This document shows positions 12,616 through 23,286 of a DNA stretch of 64,000 nt, in pieces. Below the pieces are notes generated by a model that saw only the letters and a list, made by a program, of their open reading frames with translations, had not been told where the DNA came from and did not search any database. The translations under genes and the position numbers were made by a program. This DNA comes from Cranoglanis bouderius. Taxonomy: Eukaryota; Chordata; Actinopteri; Siluriformes; Cranoglanididae. The number at the start of each line of letters is the position of its first letter. Position 1 is the stretch's first letter. The stretch spans positions 296,001 through 360,000 of the forward strand of contig CM042553.1 of the NCBI GenBank assembly GCA_023630585.1, in the 5' to 3' direction.

Positions 12616-13593
12616 TTGTTTATGGTTCATGTCATTGTCATTAATATCCTTCATGTCATTGTCATTAATATCAGGGATAGTGTCAAACGAAAAGCTCTTT
12701 TTTTGTTTGCTAAAAAACACGAATCAGATTTCTGTTTTCTTCAGGAATGTCATTCGACTATTGATGATTACAAATGGTGGAAATCTCAGTGGGGTAACGA
12801 TATTTGGAGTTCACATGACACCGAACACTCAGCTGGTGTAAGCGTTTTGAGAAACAAATTTGGTGGGGATGTATTAGGGTCAGAATCAGATAGCTTGGGT
12901 AATTTTCATTTATTAGTGATTTCACTTAACCAACAAAATGTGATTCTTGGAAATATATATGGGTACAATAATTCTTTGGATAATGACATTTTTTTTAACA
13001 AATTAGATGAGAGGCTTACATATTGGTCTAATAAATTTCCTACCGCATTTTTCATTCTAGGAGGAGATTTTAATGTGTCACTTAATAATTCTTTGGACAG
13101 ATATCCTCCAAAAACAACAGCTTGTTCTAGTCGTGCACTATTAGACCTAACAAATAAGTTTGAATTAGTGGACATTTGGAGAGAGAGATTCCCTAACAAC
13201 TTAGAGTTTACTTGGGCCAATAAAAGTGGATCAAGACAATCTCGTACTGATTATTGGCTCATATCAAAATGTATGTCAAATTTTGATCTGGATGTCGGCA
13301 TTCAATGTACTCCATTGACCGACCACAAAACTATCTTTATTAATATCCCTTTAATGGCAGATTATGTAACAGGCCAGTGCAGAGCTTCTTTGTGGAAACT
13401 TAACAGTTCACTGTTAGAATTACCAGATGTAAAGGTGAAAATTGAAGAATTGATTGCTATCTACTGGAAAACAGCCACATTTCAAAATTCTTTTAGTATC
13501 AAATGGGAACTTCTTAAGTTTGAGATAGGTGTTTATTTAAGAAAAGTCGGAGCAGCTTTAGCCAAAAAAGAAGGGTTCTTGAAGACAGCCTAA
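12616..13593 (+). pseudogene. LINE copy E endonuclease domain
   Basis: A 325-codon open stretch with FCFLQECHSTI, HSAGVSVL, LGNIYGYN, ILGGDFNVSLNNSLDR, LDLTNKFELVDIWRERFP, TWANKSGSRQSRTDYWL and LTDHKTIF: the complete ordered motif set of an APE-type endonuclease. The N-terminus is odd because the 24-bp duplication repeats VIVIN-ILH and replaces the usual start. Position 13591 is a stop, after which the ORF2 linker continues in other frames. Confidence 0.8.
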
Positions 13594-13628
13594 TCCTGAA
13601 ATTATCTCAATCTAATAATTTTGACTGC

Positions 13629-16359
13629 ATGTCTCCGGAGGAAAAACTTGAAATTACAGATTTGCAAATGAAATTGGACGAATCATACTTATCAAAGGCT
13701 AGGGGGGGCTTATATAAGATCCAGGAAAAAAATGGCTCGAAGAGGGAGAACTCAATTCCGCATATTTTTTTAAACTTGAAAAGCGTAATTTTACTCTCTC
13801 AACAGTTGAACAACTATGTGTTGATGGCAAAATTGTTAAAGATCCAAAGGAAATAGCAAACTACAGTGTTAGTTTTTATAAAAATCTTTATAGTTCGAAT
13901 TATTCAGAACAGATAGCGTCCTCATTTCTAGAGTTAATTATGTTAAGGTTATATCTGAAAGCGATAGAATGTTTTGTGATAGCATTATTACTCCTGAAGA
14001 AGTGCAAAGAGCTATTAAGAGTTTGAAAAAACAATAAATCTCCAGGGTGTGATGGACTTACAGCTGAGCTGTACAAATTATTTGCTGATGAACTTACTCC
14101 CTTTTTAACTCGGGTTTTTAGAGAAAGTATTGAAAAAGAGGCTTTACCTCCTACACTGATGCAAGGTGTCATAACGTTACTTCCTAAACCTAAGAAAGAT
14201 CTTACCAACTTAGACAATTGGCGGCCCATCACACTCCTTAACAATGACTATAAGTCTTTTAGCAAATATTATGCCGAGAATTTTAAAGATTGTTTGGATA
14301 CCGTTATAGATGAAACTCAGTCTGGATTTATGAGACACCGACATATAATAAATAATATTAGATTAGTTTTAGACTTATTGGATTATAGTGATTTGCTGGA
14401 ACATAATAATTTTATTCTTTTCCTGGATTTTTATAAAGCTTTTGATTCAGTTTGAACATAAATTTATATTTAAATCAGTAGAAAAATTTGGTTTTGGTGA
14501 ATATTTTTGTAAGGCTGTAAGAACTCTATATAATAACTGTAGTAGCACAATTAAATTAAAATGTGGTACTTCTCCTAGATTTTACTTGTCACGTGGCATT
14601 AGGCAAGGGCGTCCATTATCCCCTTATTTATTTTTACTAGTTTCCCAGATATTCACTCCTTATATTTCTAATAGTGGTCTTCATGGTATCTCTATCGCTG
14701 ACAGATACTCATCAGTCAACTGGCTGATGATACCACACTTTTTTTGCAAGATGCTAACCAAGTTCCTTTAGCACTAAAATATATCCAGCAATTCTCCAAA
14801 GCGTCAGGCCTGTTCTTGAACTTCTCAAAGTGTGAATTGATGTCCATCAAAGATTGTAATTTGTCAGAAATTTGTAATATTCAAATCAAAGATCAGGTAA
14901 CTTATTTAGGTGTTGTTATAACAAAAAATGAATTAGAAAGATGCTCCTTAAATTTTAATCCACTAACTAAGAGTACTCAGAAAAAACTGAATATGTGGCT
15001 CCAGCGTGATCTCTCATTGAAGGGAAGAATCTTACTGGCCAAAGCTGAAGGTCTGTCAGGGTTAACATATGCTGCTCTCTCTTTGAATGTTGACACTGCC
15101 ATTCTTTAAAAAAAAATGATACAATGCTTCTCAGCTTTGTTTGGAAGAATAAAACTCATTTTATTAGAAAATCTGTACTTATGAACACAATTGAGAAAGG
15201 GGGTTTAATCTTTCTTGATTTCACCACTTTAAACAACACCTTTAAAATAAATTGGATAAAAAACTGTATCAATAAGCCCTCAGCTATATGGAATCTGATC
15301 CCTAATGTTGTTTTTTCCAAACTAGGCGGTTTAAGTTTCTTATTAATCTGTAACTATAACATCATGAAAATCCCTGTCAAATGATCTCTTTTTCATAGGT
15401 AAATGTTATTAGCTTGGTCCCTCATTTTTAAACACAATTTTACACCTCACTCATTTCTAATCTGGAATAATATGAATCTACTGTATAAACACAAATCGCT
15501 TTTTTTTGAAAATTGAAAAGTTGAGACAAAAATAATACCATTTTAAACCAATCAAAATGGTTCAATCTGTAATTACTGTGAGTTTTTAGTTAAGCATGGA
15601 ATTCCTGTTAGTCCAAAAGAGTTTGCAGTTGTTGCTGATGCAGTGCCACATGGAGTTCTCATGCTTTTTAGAGGTCTTTCCTTTCCAATCTCCTATCACT
15701 CAGTGGATCTTTGTAAAACATTTGTTGGAAAACAGTTCCTTTCTTCATCGAAGTCAAAAAACAATAAGAAAATCGGAGTTTTGTTTCAGATGGAGTCTAT
15801 TTCTGTGCCTTATGTAATCTCTTACTGGAATGGTTTTGTAACTGATATTCCGTGGAAGAAAATTTGGTCATTACCTCACAAATATTTAATTACTAACAAA
15901 ATGAAGGAAATTGCATTCGTTAATTCATAGAGTTTACCCGGATAAGTGCTCTCTTAAAAGACTTAAGAATGATATTGATACCAACTGTTCTTTCTGTTTA
16001 GAAAACCCTGAAACCTCTTTACATTTATTCTGGAATTGCTCTTACACTACAACATTCTGGTGTGACATTCTTGATTTTATCAAATGTTATGTTAATCCTA
16101 ATTTTGAGTTATTTCTTATAGAAATGTAATTTTTGGTTTTCATGAAAGTAAAAAAAAAAAGGCGATACTTATTTCATAAACCTTATTTTCATGTTAGCTA
16201 AATATCATATTCATAAATGTAAATTTTCTAAATGCAAACCTCTTTTTTTTAAATTCAAACTTGAAATGAAAATGTATTTTGAATCTACTGAGTTTTCTAC
16301 GAACTTTAAAGCAATAAGAGCAGTGGCTTTGCTGAAGGACCTGGCACGTTCTCTGGACT
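13629..16359 (+). pseudogene. LINE copy E reverse transcriptase and C-terminus, degenerate
   Basis: Broken frames read SPGCDGLTAELYK (14041), a LPPTLMQGVITLLPKP block (14147), NWRPITLLNNDYK, SGFMRHRHIINNIRLVL, LFLDFYKAFDSV (14417), RGIRQGRPLSPYLF (14597), then the thumb and C-terminal zinc-type segment C-S-F-C...HLFWNC (15984-16040). The YADD loop near 14725 is eroded to LADDTT-like sequence. At least six frame breaks. No activity is expected. Confidence 0.75.
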
Positions 16360-16440
16360 GAAAGACTGAATGGCCCTGGACTGTTGTTGTATTGTTATGA
16401 GTTGACAATGATGACAATCGTTATTGTTTTTTAAAAAATA

Positions 16441-16608
16441 GAAATCAAAGATACACAAATTAGCCATGGCCTTTTTCAAGTGCGGGGGACACATCCCCCC
16501 CGTCCCCCCCCCCCCCCCCCCGTCCCCCACGGATTCTACGCCCATGCTTTAATACATAAACTTTGAGTATCTTTAACATCATAAGTATTTAATCTAGTTT
16601 TTTGGACA
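16441..16608. repeat. Poly-C tract region
   Basis: A run rich in C (about 16494-16527, with cccccccccccc stretches) lies between the LINE tail and the next transposon. No gene. Confidence 0.8.
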
Positions 16609-16965
16609 CACTGTAAAAAAATATTGTCAAATTAACAGTAACTTACTGGAAACAATCATCCAGTAGTTGCTGTATTTCATACAACAGTAAAATTACTGTA
16701 ACACTAACTACAGATATACTGTACAACTGAAAACAGCATTTTACTGTAACTTTTACCATCTTGAAGTACAGTATTATACCATAACTTTTAATAATACTGT
16801 ATAGTAATATACAGTTATGACGTTATTTTAATTTCATTTATAGTGCTACTGTATAACCTGTAGAATATGTAGAAATATAAACTGTTGATGGGAAACAGGA
16901 AAAAGGACAACTGAAGATTTAACTGCACAAAATAAGTTTATTGTGTATTTTTAAACAACACATTA

Positions 16966-17037
<72 letters not shown>

Positions 17038-18316
17038 CAATATAATACCACAATAAAAATCTGTTTTAAAACAAGACCAATGAACAATTTAAAATTAATA
17101 ATTAAAAACCTGAACCACACAGAAGAAATGTTTAAGGTGACATCAAGTTTTGTGACGAGCCTGTGACACCTGCAGAGCTGTTTATTAATAACAGTTTTTT
17201 AATGCCAGAGCTGTCTGTGTGTTTTAGATGTCTTTCATAATAATGCATGAGGCCGGGCAGAGCACAGCTGTAAGAGTCTTACTAAAATTAATAATTAAAT
17301 TACTGAACAATTCATGTATCAAAAATGATCCTGAACATATAAAATACAAACTTACAAAACAGCAGAATATAGAAAACAAGACAGGTGAGGAAGAAGGCCA
17401 GGTGAGGAAGAAGGCCAGGTGAGGGCGTGGTGATGGAAGGGGAAAAGGGTGACAGCACTTCTGATTATCCTGCAATAAATAAGCACAAATCAGTCACTGA
17501 GGCAAAACATACAACTAATCATCAAAAAAACCCAACTCACATTATCAACACCTTTAAATGAGAGGTAAAAGCTTGTGCATATCTGACCCCACAGCGACTG
17601 AAAAATGTAACTTTAGAGGGTTAAATAACAAACGATTAGTTAATTCTGACGTTAGGAGGCTACATATACTATCTATCTTTATAAAATCACATTTACTAAT
17701 CAACTATTATAAGCTATTAACATGAATGAAATCCTCTTTTAACTTACAGACAGACGTTATAGAACATCAAAGCCGGGCGCGGTTCTTTTAAACTAACGTT
17801 AACGCTGTTACTGACATTTTGGTTTGCAGAAATCAAAGATTCATCACTAACCAGATATTTATGATGAAAACTTTACAGACAGAAACAGAGACTCGAGGCA
17901 AAGGCTCTCTCAAAGCTGCTGAGAGAACTGAAGTTTCCTTCACAAAATGGCAGTTTGTGGTTGTTTTTCGCGCTCAGTTCGTATTACTGTATTTAAACAG
18001 TAACATTTCTGAACTCTACAGTATCATACTGTACACAGCTTATACATTAGTAAAATGTGGAGAGTAAATTAAATACCTTGAATATCAAAGTCGCGGTCAG
18101 TTATTCTAAACTAACAATAAAGTTATGCTACTAGAATTCCTGTATGCATAAAAATATTAAGATTTATTCCTCACCAGATGACGAAGCTCGTTCCAGGTCC
18201 AATAACACTGTGAAAACAACAAAATCTACAGTAACATACTGTATGTATCTTATACATCAAGAAACTGTGAGAAAAACAGTGTAATACTGTGAAAACAACA
18301 GAAATCATTTACAGTG
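16609..18316. mobile_element. Candidate non-autonomous DNA transposon with CACTGTAAA ends
   Basis: The left edge reads cactgtaaaaaaa and the right edge tttacagtg, a short inverted repeat of about 9 bp. Many TACTGTA/TACAGTA words occur inside both ends (16630-16860 and 18000-18300), as in teleost MITE-like elements built from actgtaa motifs. A (TAA)n tract sits at 16965-17036. No transposase frame is visible. Ends are tentative because no clear target-site duplication was found. Confidence 0.4.
16965..17036 (+). repeat. (TAA)n microsatellite
   Basis: About 24 uninterrupted AAT units. Confidence 0.95.
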
Positions 18317-18350
18317 TACCCATCATGAGAATAGTACAGTAGTGTTTAGG

Positions 18351-18588
18351 ACACAGCAGGAGTGTACACTTCACTTTAAGGGAAACACAGCAGGAGTGTA
18401 CACTTCACTGTAATGGAAACACAGCAGGAGTGTACACTTCACTGTAATGGAAACACAGCAGGAGTGTACACTTCACTGTAATGGAAACACAGCAGGAGTG
18501 TACACTTCACTGTAATGGAAACACAGCAGGAGTGTACACTTCACTGTAATGGAAACACAGCAGGAGTGTACACTTCACATTAAAGGAA
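18351..18588 (+). repeat. 34-bp minisatellite, seven copies
   Basis: The unit acacagcaggagtgtacact plus 14 more bases repeats seven times with exact 34-bp spacing (18351, 18385, 18419, 18453, 18487, 18521, 18555). The first and last copies carry small differences; the middle five are identical. It lies 40 bp downstream of the cart-family stop codon, so it would fall in that gene's 3' UTR or just past it. Confidence 0.95.
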
Positions 18589-18627
18589 ACAGCACAGAAG
18601 TACACTTGATGTGCAGGGCTTTCTTCC

Positions 18628-18735
18628 TCAGAGGCACTTCATGATGAAGAAGTCGCAGGTGGTCCCGGGGGGGCAGCCGCACAGTTTGTCCACCCTCGCC
18701 CCCTTACGTGCTGCACACTGCTCACCCACATCACA
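18628..18735 (-). CDS. CART neuropeptide family, last exon
   Basis: On the minus strand, after a tttcctacag acceptor, 35 codons read CDVGEQCAARKGARVDKLCG, then CPPGTTCDFFIMKCL and TGA at 18628. This matches the disulfide-rich C-terminal domain of cocaine- and amphetamine-regulated transcript (CART), a secreted appetite and stress peptide. The six cysteines of the known knot are all present (C1, C7, C19, C21, C27, C34) and the chain ends in the hallmark KCL. Length and start agree with the family's third exon, which begins at the first knot cysteine. Which of the fish cart paralogues this is cannot be told. The preceding exon at 19292-19324 looks damaged and exon 1 was not found, so this may be the relic of a lost gene although the exon itself is intact. 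Confidence 0.85.
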   Translation of the reverse strand, partial: CDVGEQCAARKGARVDKLCGCPPGTTCDFFIMKCL

Positions 18736-18799
18736 CTGTAGGAAACAGGAAATTAAAAAAAAAAAAAAAAAAGTGAGGCAGTGACAGAGTAACATGATG

Positions 18800-19227
18800 T
18801 ACACTCATGAAAATAAAGGTTCTTCGATGGTTCTTTACAGCACCATAGGTTCTGCAAAGAACCTTCTTCTTGTCAAGAACAAATTTTCATTGTATTGGGT
18901 TCTTGAGTTGTGCTGTATGGTTCTGTGGAGATTAAAGAGGTTCATTATATGTTCTTCAGTGCAGTGTATTGGTTCTTCAAGGTCTCATCCCTTAACAGGT
19001 TAAAGTGAACCCTATAAGGTTCTTCATGGGACCGGAAAAAGGTTCTCCTGGCATCACTCTCAAGAACCTTACTTTGGTTCTTTAAAGCACTAACTAAGGG
19101 TTTTGTTTAGAGAACTTATAATAACATGGTTCCTTGTAACACTGCTGTGAAGAACCATTTCCGGGGCTCTTTAAAGCACCAATAAACAGATGGTTCTCTA
19201 ATTGGAACCTTTATTTATAAGAGTGTA
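18800..19227. mobile_element. Non-autonomous DNA transposon rich in 'ggttcttt' motifs
   Basis: Terminal inverted repeats of 23 bp (tacactcatgaaaataaagg... and its complement ending gagtgta, about three mismatches) bound a 428-bp element full of ggttctt/aagaacc words, a pattern common in teleost MITEs. It sits between the cart exons, in intron 2 or the end of exon 2. Confidence 0.75.
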
Positions 19228-19291
19228 GTGCACTCAGAGCTCTGCACCCTAATGAAGGGATTTAGGGACCAAGGGAACTTTGTTAGTTCTG

Positions 19292-19324
19292 TTATTTTGT
19301 GAGAACCGCCTGCAGAGCCTCGAT
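19292..19324 (-). pseudogene. CART family exon 2, apparently disrupted
   Basis: Minus strand, after acceptor gtgtgtgtttcag, reads I-E-A-L-Q-A-V-L-T-K then TAA. IEALQ-x-VL is the conserved start of CART exon 2, upstream of the basic cleavage site, and the exon edge falls in the expected place. The rest is lost: in another frame a short TNKVPL resembles the expected K-R-V-P segment, suggesting a frameshift. An unrecognised splice donor could also explain it. Together with 18628-18735 it shows that a cart-family gene lay here on the minus strand. Confidence 0.6.
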
Positions 19325-19570
19325 CTGAAACACACACAGAGAACCGCAGAAACATTTATGTTTTTTTTGTTTGTTGTTTATGTTTAATTAATTCTAATTA
19401 ATTCTATTAAAATATGAATTCAAAACAATCACCCAAACAATTCACTGATTTATTTTACTTTTTCAATTAATCTGGCTTTTTAAATTCATTTTATAAATTT
19501 TTCATTCAGCTCAATTAATCATTCAGTTTAATTAATTACTGATTTGTTTACATTTTTGTCTTTATACATT

Positions 19571-20121
19571 TATACAGTACTGTGCAAAAGTTTTAGACAC
19601 ATGCAAAGAAATGCTGTAGAGCAAAGATGCCTTCAAAATAATGAAATTAAATGTTTCTACATTAAAAAAAAACACCATAAAGAGCAGTAAACAGTAGTAA
19701 ATGAAACAAAGTCAATATTTGGTGTGAAAAAAAATACAAATAAAAATAAAAATAGTCTCCGGTACAATGTGTGCAGTTTTATAAGGAAATGAGCTGGTAA
19801 GTTTTATTGAGCATCTTGCAGAACCAGACACAGTTCTTCTGGACACTTTGACTTTCGCACTCGCTTCTTATTTCTGCAGTGAAACCCAGCAGCCTTCATT
19901 GTGTTTACTGTCTGAAAAGTGTCTCTTATGTAATATGCTGCTTTCTTTAATGACATACAAACATTTTTCTGTAACATTTCATTTTGTGATAGAAATTTTT
20001 GGGAATCTAAAATGTTTTTTTACTGACTTGATCATGTAGACGTCATAAAATAAAACATCTATAACAAAGTTTGTACTAAAATAAAAACAGGGTGTCTAAA
20101 ACTTTTGCACAGTGCTGTATA
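19571..20121. mobile_element. Tc1/mariner-like MITE
   Basis: Inverted repeats of 30 bp, one mismatch: left tatacagtactgtgcaaaag... at 19571-19600, right ending ...cacagtgctgtata at 20092-20121. TA at both ends suits a TA target-site duplication. The inside is AT-rich with no transposase frame. The ctgtgcaaaagttttagaca end is typical of fish Tc1/mariner derivatives. Confidence 0.8.
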
Positions 20122-20305
20122 TGGTATCCTCATTTGATGTTGATATTTAACTTAAAACTTAAAAACAAACAAAAAAGCACATAAATAAACTGATTCAGAA
20201 CACAGTCCAGAAATTTAAGAACAATTTCCAAATCCCACAGACCAAAGCTCATGAATAAGATTTGTACAAGTGCAGGAGTAACGTGTGGAAGTGTAATGTT
20301 AGATT

Positions 20306-20306
<1 letters not shown>

Positions 20307-20352
<46 letters not shown>
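20307..20352 (+). repeat. (TC)n array at the 5' end of LINE element 3
   Basis: About 22 TC units immediately before gtgcatgtgtgagtgagtg, which corresponds to the first bases of the related LINEs at 55127 and 60734 (ggtgcatgctgggagtg in their sense). Confidence 0.95.
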
Positions 20353-20356
<4 letters not shown>

Positions 20357-20479
20357 ATGTGTGAGTGAGTGTGTGAGCGTGGACGGAGTGTGCGAGTGAA
20401 AACTCTATCTTTTGCTATCTTTTTGTGTTGTTTTGTGTTGTATAGTGTGCAAAGTGGGTGAGTGGTACATTTTTCTGTG

Positions 20480-20626
20480 TGTGAGTGTGTGTGTGTGTGT
20501 GAGTGTGTGTGTTGGTGTGTGAGTGTGTGTGGGTGTGTGAGTGTGTGTGTGAGTGTGTGTGTGGGTGTGTGAGTGTGTGTGTGAGTGTGTGGGTGGGTGG
20601 GTGGGTGTGTGAGTGTGTGGGTGGGT

Positions 20627-20661
<35 letters not shown>

Positions 20662-20744
20662 TGTGTGTGTGGGTGTGTGAGTGTGTGTGTGGGTGTGTGT
20701 GTGTGTGTGTGTGTGAGTGTGTGGGTGGGTGGGTGTGTGTGTGT

Positions 20745-20781
<37 letters not shown>

Positions 20782-20828
20782 TGTGTTTGAGTGTGTGTGT
20801 GTGTGGGTGTGTGTTTGAGTGTGTGTAA
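20480..20828 (+). repeat. Complex TG/TGAG/GGTG microsatellite inside LINE
   Basis: Imperfect tgtgtgag, ggtgggtg and pure tg blocks. Long frames through it (Val/Cys or Thr/His repeats) are artefacts of the repeat. Confidence 0.95.
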
Positions 20829-21040
20829 GACGCCGGCGCGGGAGGCTAGACATAAAAGAATTCTTAAGAAACACCAAGTGGCAGAAAAATGTTGTGGTAG
20901 AGGAATATTTCCCAGATCCGAAGCAGTTTATTCATGATGTTAAACATTTTAGAAGAGAAGGAGCTTTTGATGATGCAGAAGTCCATCGACTGAGGAAACT
21001 GATCACTAAAGTAAACAAAGAAATTTCCGATGATGACTAG
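20829..21040 (+). pseudogene. LINE element 3 ORF1 C-terminal end
   Basis: About 70 codons ending VHRLRKLITKVNKEISDDD and TAG at 21038. This matches the ORF1 C-terminus of the element at 55-60 kb (IYRLRKLVPKLKEQIANDG), including the preceding V-x-x-Y-F-P-D and K-x-F-I segment. The N-terminus and CCHC knuckle are missing. The stop overlaps the ORF2 start by 11 nt, as in the other element. Confidence 0.8.
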
Positions 21041-21836
21041 TAGAGTGCTTGGTGTGTTTTATGCTACAATGATTTTCATAATCTGCTTGTTTTATCTACA
21101 CTATTTTTTAATGGCTGGGATTCAGGTTGCGAGTCTGAACATCAATGGAGCAAGAGAACACGAAAAGAGAGTAAAGTTATATGAACTAGTGAAACAGAAG
21201 CATATCGATGTAACCTTGTTACAGGAGACACATAGTGATGTCAGTAACGCTGCTGATTGGGTGAAGGAATGGGACGGGCTGGCAATTTTAAGTCACAATA
21301 CATCACTTAGTGGCGGGGTCGCCTTACTGTTTGCTCGCAATTTTATCCCTACTTCTTACACAGTAGAAGAGGTTTTAAATGGGAGGCTTTTAAAAGTGAA
21401 AGCTTTTTATGAGAATGAGGTATTTATTTTTATTTGTGTGTATGCTCCCACCAGTGCAGTGGAGAGAATGGGTTTTTTAGATAAGTTAAACAATGCAATG
21501 GCTAACAGCAGCACTGCCGATATTTTAATTTTGGGTGGGGATTTGAACTGCACAACTGACAACCTAGACAGGAACCACATAGAACCTCATGTGGCCTCCC
21601 GTAAGCACCTGTGGGAGATGATGGAGGCTCACGAATTAAGAGATATATGGAGAACTTTAAATAAAAATCAGAGACAGTACACATGGGCCCACTCTATAGA
21701 CAACACACTCTCCCTGGCAAGATTGGATCGGTTTTATGGTTTTAAACATCAACTGACATTTTTCACAAAATGTTTTATTGTTCCAGTAGGCATCTCTGAT
21801 CATAGCATGGTCCTTCCAAGTTCTTCTTTGGTCTAG
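21030..21836 (+). CDS. LINE element 3 ORF2 endonuclease domain
   Basis: Starts ATGATG at 21030, with a hydrophobic N-terminal stretch of about 27 residues that is also present in the related elements. Then VASLNINGAREHEKR, LLQETHSDVSNAADW, GGVALLF, VYAPTSAVERMGFLDKL, ILGGDLNCTTDNLDRNH, ARLDRFYGF and GISDHSMV: all ordered APE-endonuclease motifs in an unbroken frame of 268 codons. After SDHSMVL the frame enters sequence joined by a deletion and stops. The domain itself looks intact; the full ORF2 is not. Confidence 0.85.
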   Translation: MMTSRVLGVFYATMIFIICLFYLHYFLMAGIQVASLNINGAREHEKRVKLYELVKQKHIDVTLLQETHSDVSNAADWVKEWDGLAILSHNTSLSGGVALLFARNFIPTSYTVEEVLNGRLLKVKAFYENEVFIFICVYAPTSAVERMGFLDKLNNAMANSSTADILILGGDLNCTTDNLDRNHIEPHVASRKHLWEMMEAHELRDIWRTLNKNQRQYTWAHSIDNTLSLARLDRFYGFKHQLTFFTKCFIVPVGISDHSMVLPSSSLV

Positions 21837-22711
21837 AGCAAAAGAATGGACAGAAAAGGTTCATACATGCTGTGCGAACAGAATCAGGGGATCTCCTAAC
21901 AGAGCCCACTGAAATTCGCAAGCAGACAGTCAGGTTCTACTCGAAGCTGTACAGCAGTGAGTGGTCAGGGGCACAGATGGTGGAGGAGAGCTTCCTTAAA
22001 AACCTGCCAAAACTTTCAGAGCAAGCGGCCAGAGAAATGGACAGAGAGCTGACACTAGGAGAGCTCTGTGAGGCTCTCCAGGGCATGGAGAATGGAAGGG
22101 CGCCAGGCATAGATGGTCTCCCTGTAGAGTTCTACAAAGCCTTCTGGGCAGTAATAGGGCAGGATGTGCTAGAGGTTTTGCATGACAGCGTGAAGGGAGG
22201 TGAGCTCCCGCTGAGCTGCAGGAGAGCCGTCTTGACCCTACTGCCAAAAAAGGGAGACCTGACATACCTGAAGAACTGGCGCCCGGTCTCATTACTGTGC
22301 ACTGACTGCAAGCTGCTTTCAAAAGCATTAGCTTCAAGACTGGCGAAGGTAATGGAGCAAATCATTCACCACGACCAGACGTACTGTGTGCCTGGCAGGT
22401 CTATATTTGATAATGTATACCTAATTCGTGACATTTTGGACGTCTCCAGACTATTGGACTTAAAGACTGGTCTTATTTTTTTAGATCAGGAAAAGGCTTT
22501 TGACCGGGTTGAACATGAATACTTGTGGAAGGTGCTAGAAACCTTTGGGTTCAACCCAGGTTTCATAGCCATGACCAGGACGTTGTACAGTGAAATTGAG
22601 AGTGTACTGAAGGTTAATGGTGGTTTATGTGCCCCTTTTAGAGTTTACAGAGGTATCAGACAAGGCTGTTCTCTGCCGGGCATGCTGTACACTTTAGCAA
22701 TTGAACCTCTG
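21810..22711 (+). pseudogene. LINE element 3 reverse transcriptase, truncated
   Basis: From the deletion join (FFFGLEQKNGQ in a shifted frame at 21818-21850) an open stretch from 21872 reads APGIDGLPVEFYKAFW, LPKKGDLTYLKNWRPVSLLC, FLDQEKAFDRVEHEYLW and RGIRQGCS-LPGMLYTLAIEPL. It is then cut at 22711 before the catalytic YADD block by unrelated MITE sequence. It therefore has no complete palm domain. Confidence 0.85.
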
Positions 22712-23286
22712 AACCCTGAAGAGCCCTTTGAAGCTGTGTTGAAACTGCAGTTTGGACCTTCAACCTGTTGGGTCCCAATGAAGTCAACTATATGGAGAAA
22801 AATCCTGGAATGTTTTCCTCAAAAACATCAACTTCTTTGAGACTAAAGAAAGAAAGGCATGAACATCTTGGATGGCATGCGGGTGAGTAATTTTTTATTC
22901 TGGAAGTGAACTACTCCTGTAATTACTCACCCTCATGTCATTCCAAACCTGTAAGACTTTCGCTCATCTTCAGAACACAAGTGAAGATCTTTTTAATGAG
23001 ATCTGAGAGATTTCTGTTCCTCCATTGATAGGTTATGCATCCATCATTTTCAAGGTCTGGAAAGGTAGTAAAGACATCGTTAAAGTAAACCATGTCACTC
23101 CAGTGGATAAACCTTAATTTATGGAGTGTTGTGAAAATTTTATTTATTTATTTTGTGCAAAAGAGCATAATTTACTACTTTTCACAAATGATATATTTTC
23201 AAGAATGTTGCAATGCTGATTTCAATAACAGCTGAATAATAAATGACTTTATTTACAATAATTCTCTCTACAAAGTTTTGTTGTGG
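22712..23286. mobile_element. Mosaic of degenerate teleost MITEs
   Basis: Contains words typical of abundant fish repeats: tgaacatcttggatggca...gggtgagtaa, aattactcaccctcatgtca, acatcgttaaagtaaaccatg. The second part (22915-23160) resembles the element at 29213-29430 over most of its length. It interrupts the LINE 3 polymerase. Confidence 0.6.

Larger units (their letters stand above)
12540..16440 (+). mobile_element. L1-clade LINE, 5' truncated (copy E)
   Basis: Begins just before an endonuclease domain and runs to an ORF2 C-terminus ending KDLARSLD and TGA at 16357-16359, followed by a short 3' UTR and an A-rich stretch at 16430-16441. It lacks ORF1. A 24-bp tandem duplication (12627-12674) repeats part of the endonuclease start. 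Many frameshifts and internal losses make it dead. It follows the preceding LINE in the same orientation with almost no spacer. Confidence 0.8.
20353..22711 (+). mobile_element. TC-repeat-associated Tx1-group LINE, damaged (element 3)
   Basis: The 5' UTR follows the (TC)n array. Most of ORF1 is replaced by a 340-bp TG/TGAG/GGTG microsatellite (20480-20825). ORF1's last 70 codons and the endonuclease are open, about 0.5 kb between endonuclease and polymerase is deleted (join near 21810), and the reverse transcriptase is cut at 22711 by a teleost MITE. It is the plus-strand relative of the two elements at 49-61 kb. Confidence 0.85.

Noticed and set aside
18350..18590. Possible CRISPR-like array
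   Set aside because: The 34-bp units are contiguous with no unique spacers, in a vertebrate genome; it is a minisatellite.
20299..20877. Thr/His-rich and Val/Cys-rich frames
   Set aside because: Translation of TG/CA and TC/GA microsatellites only.
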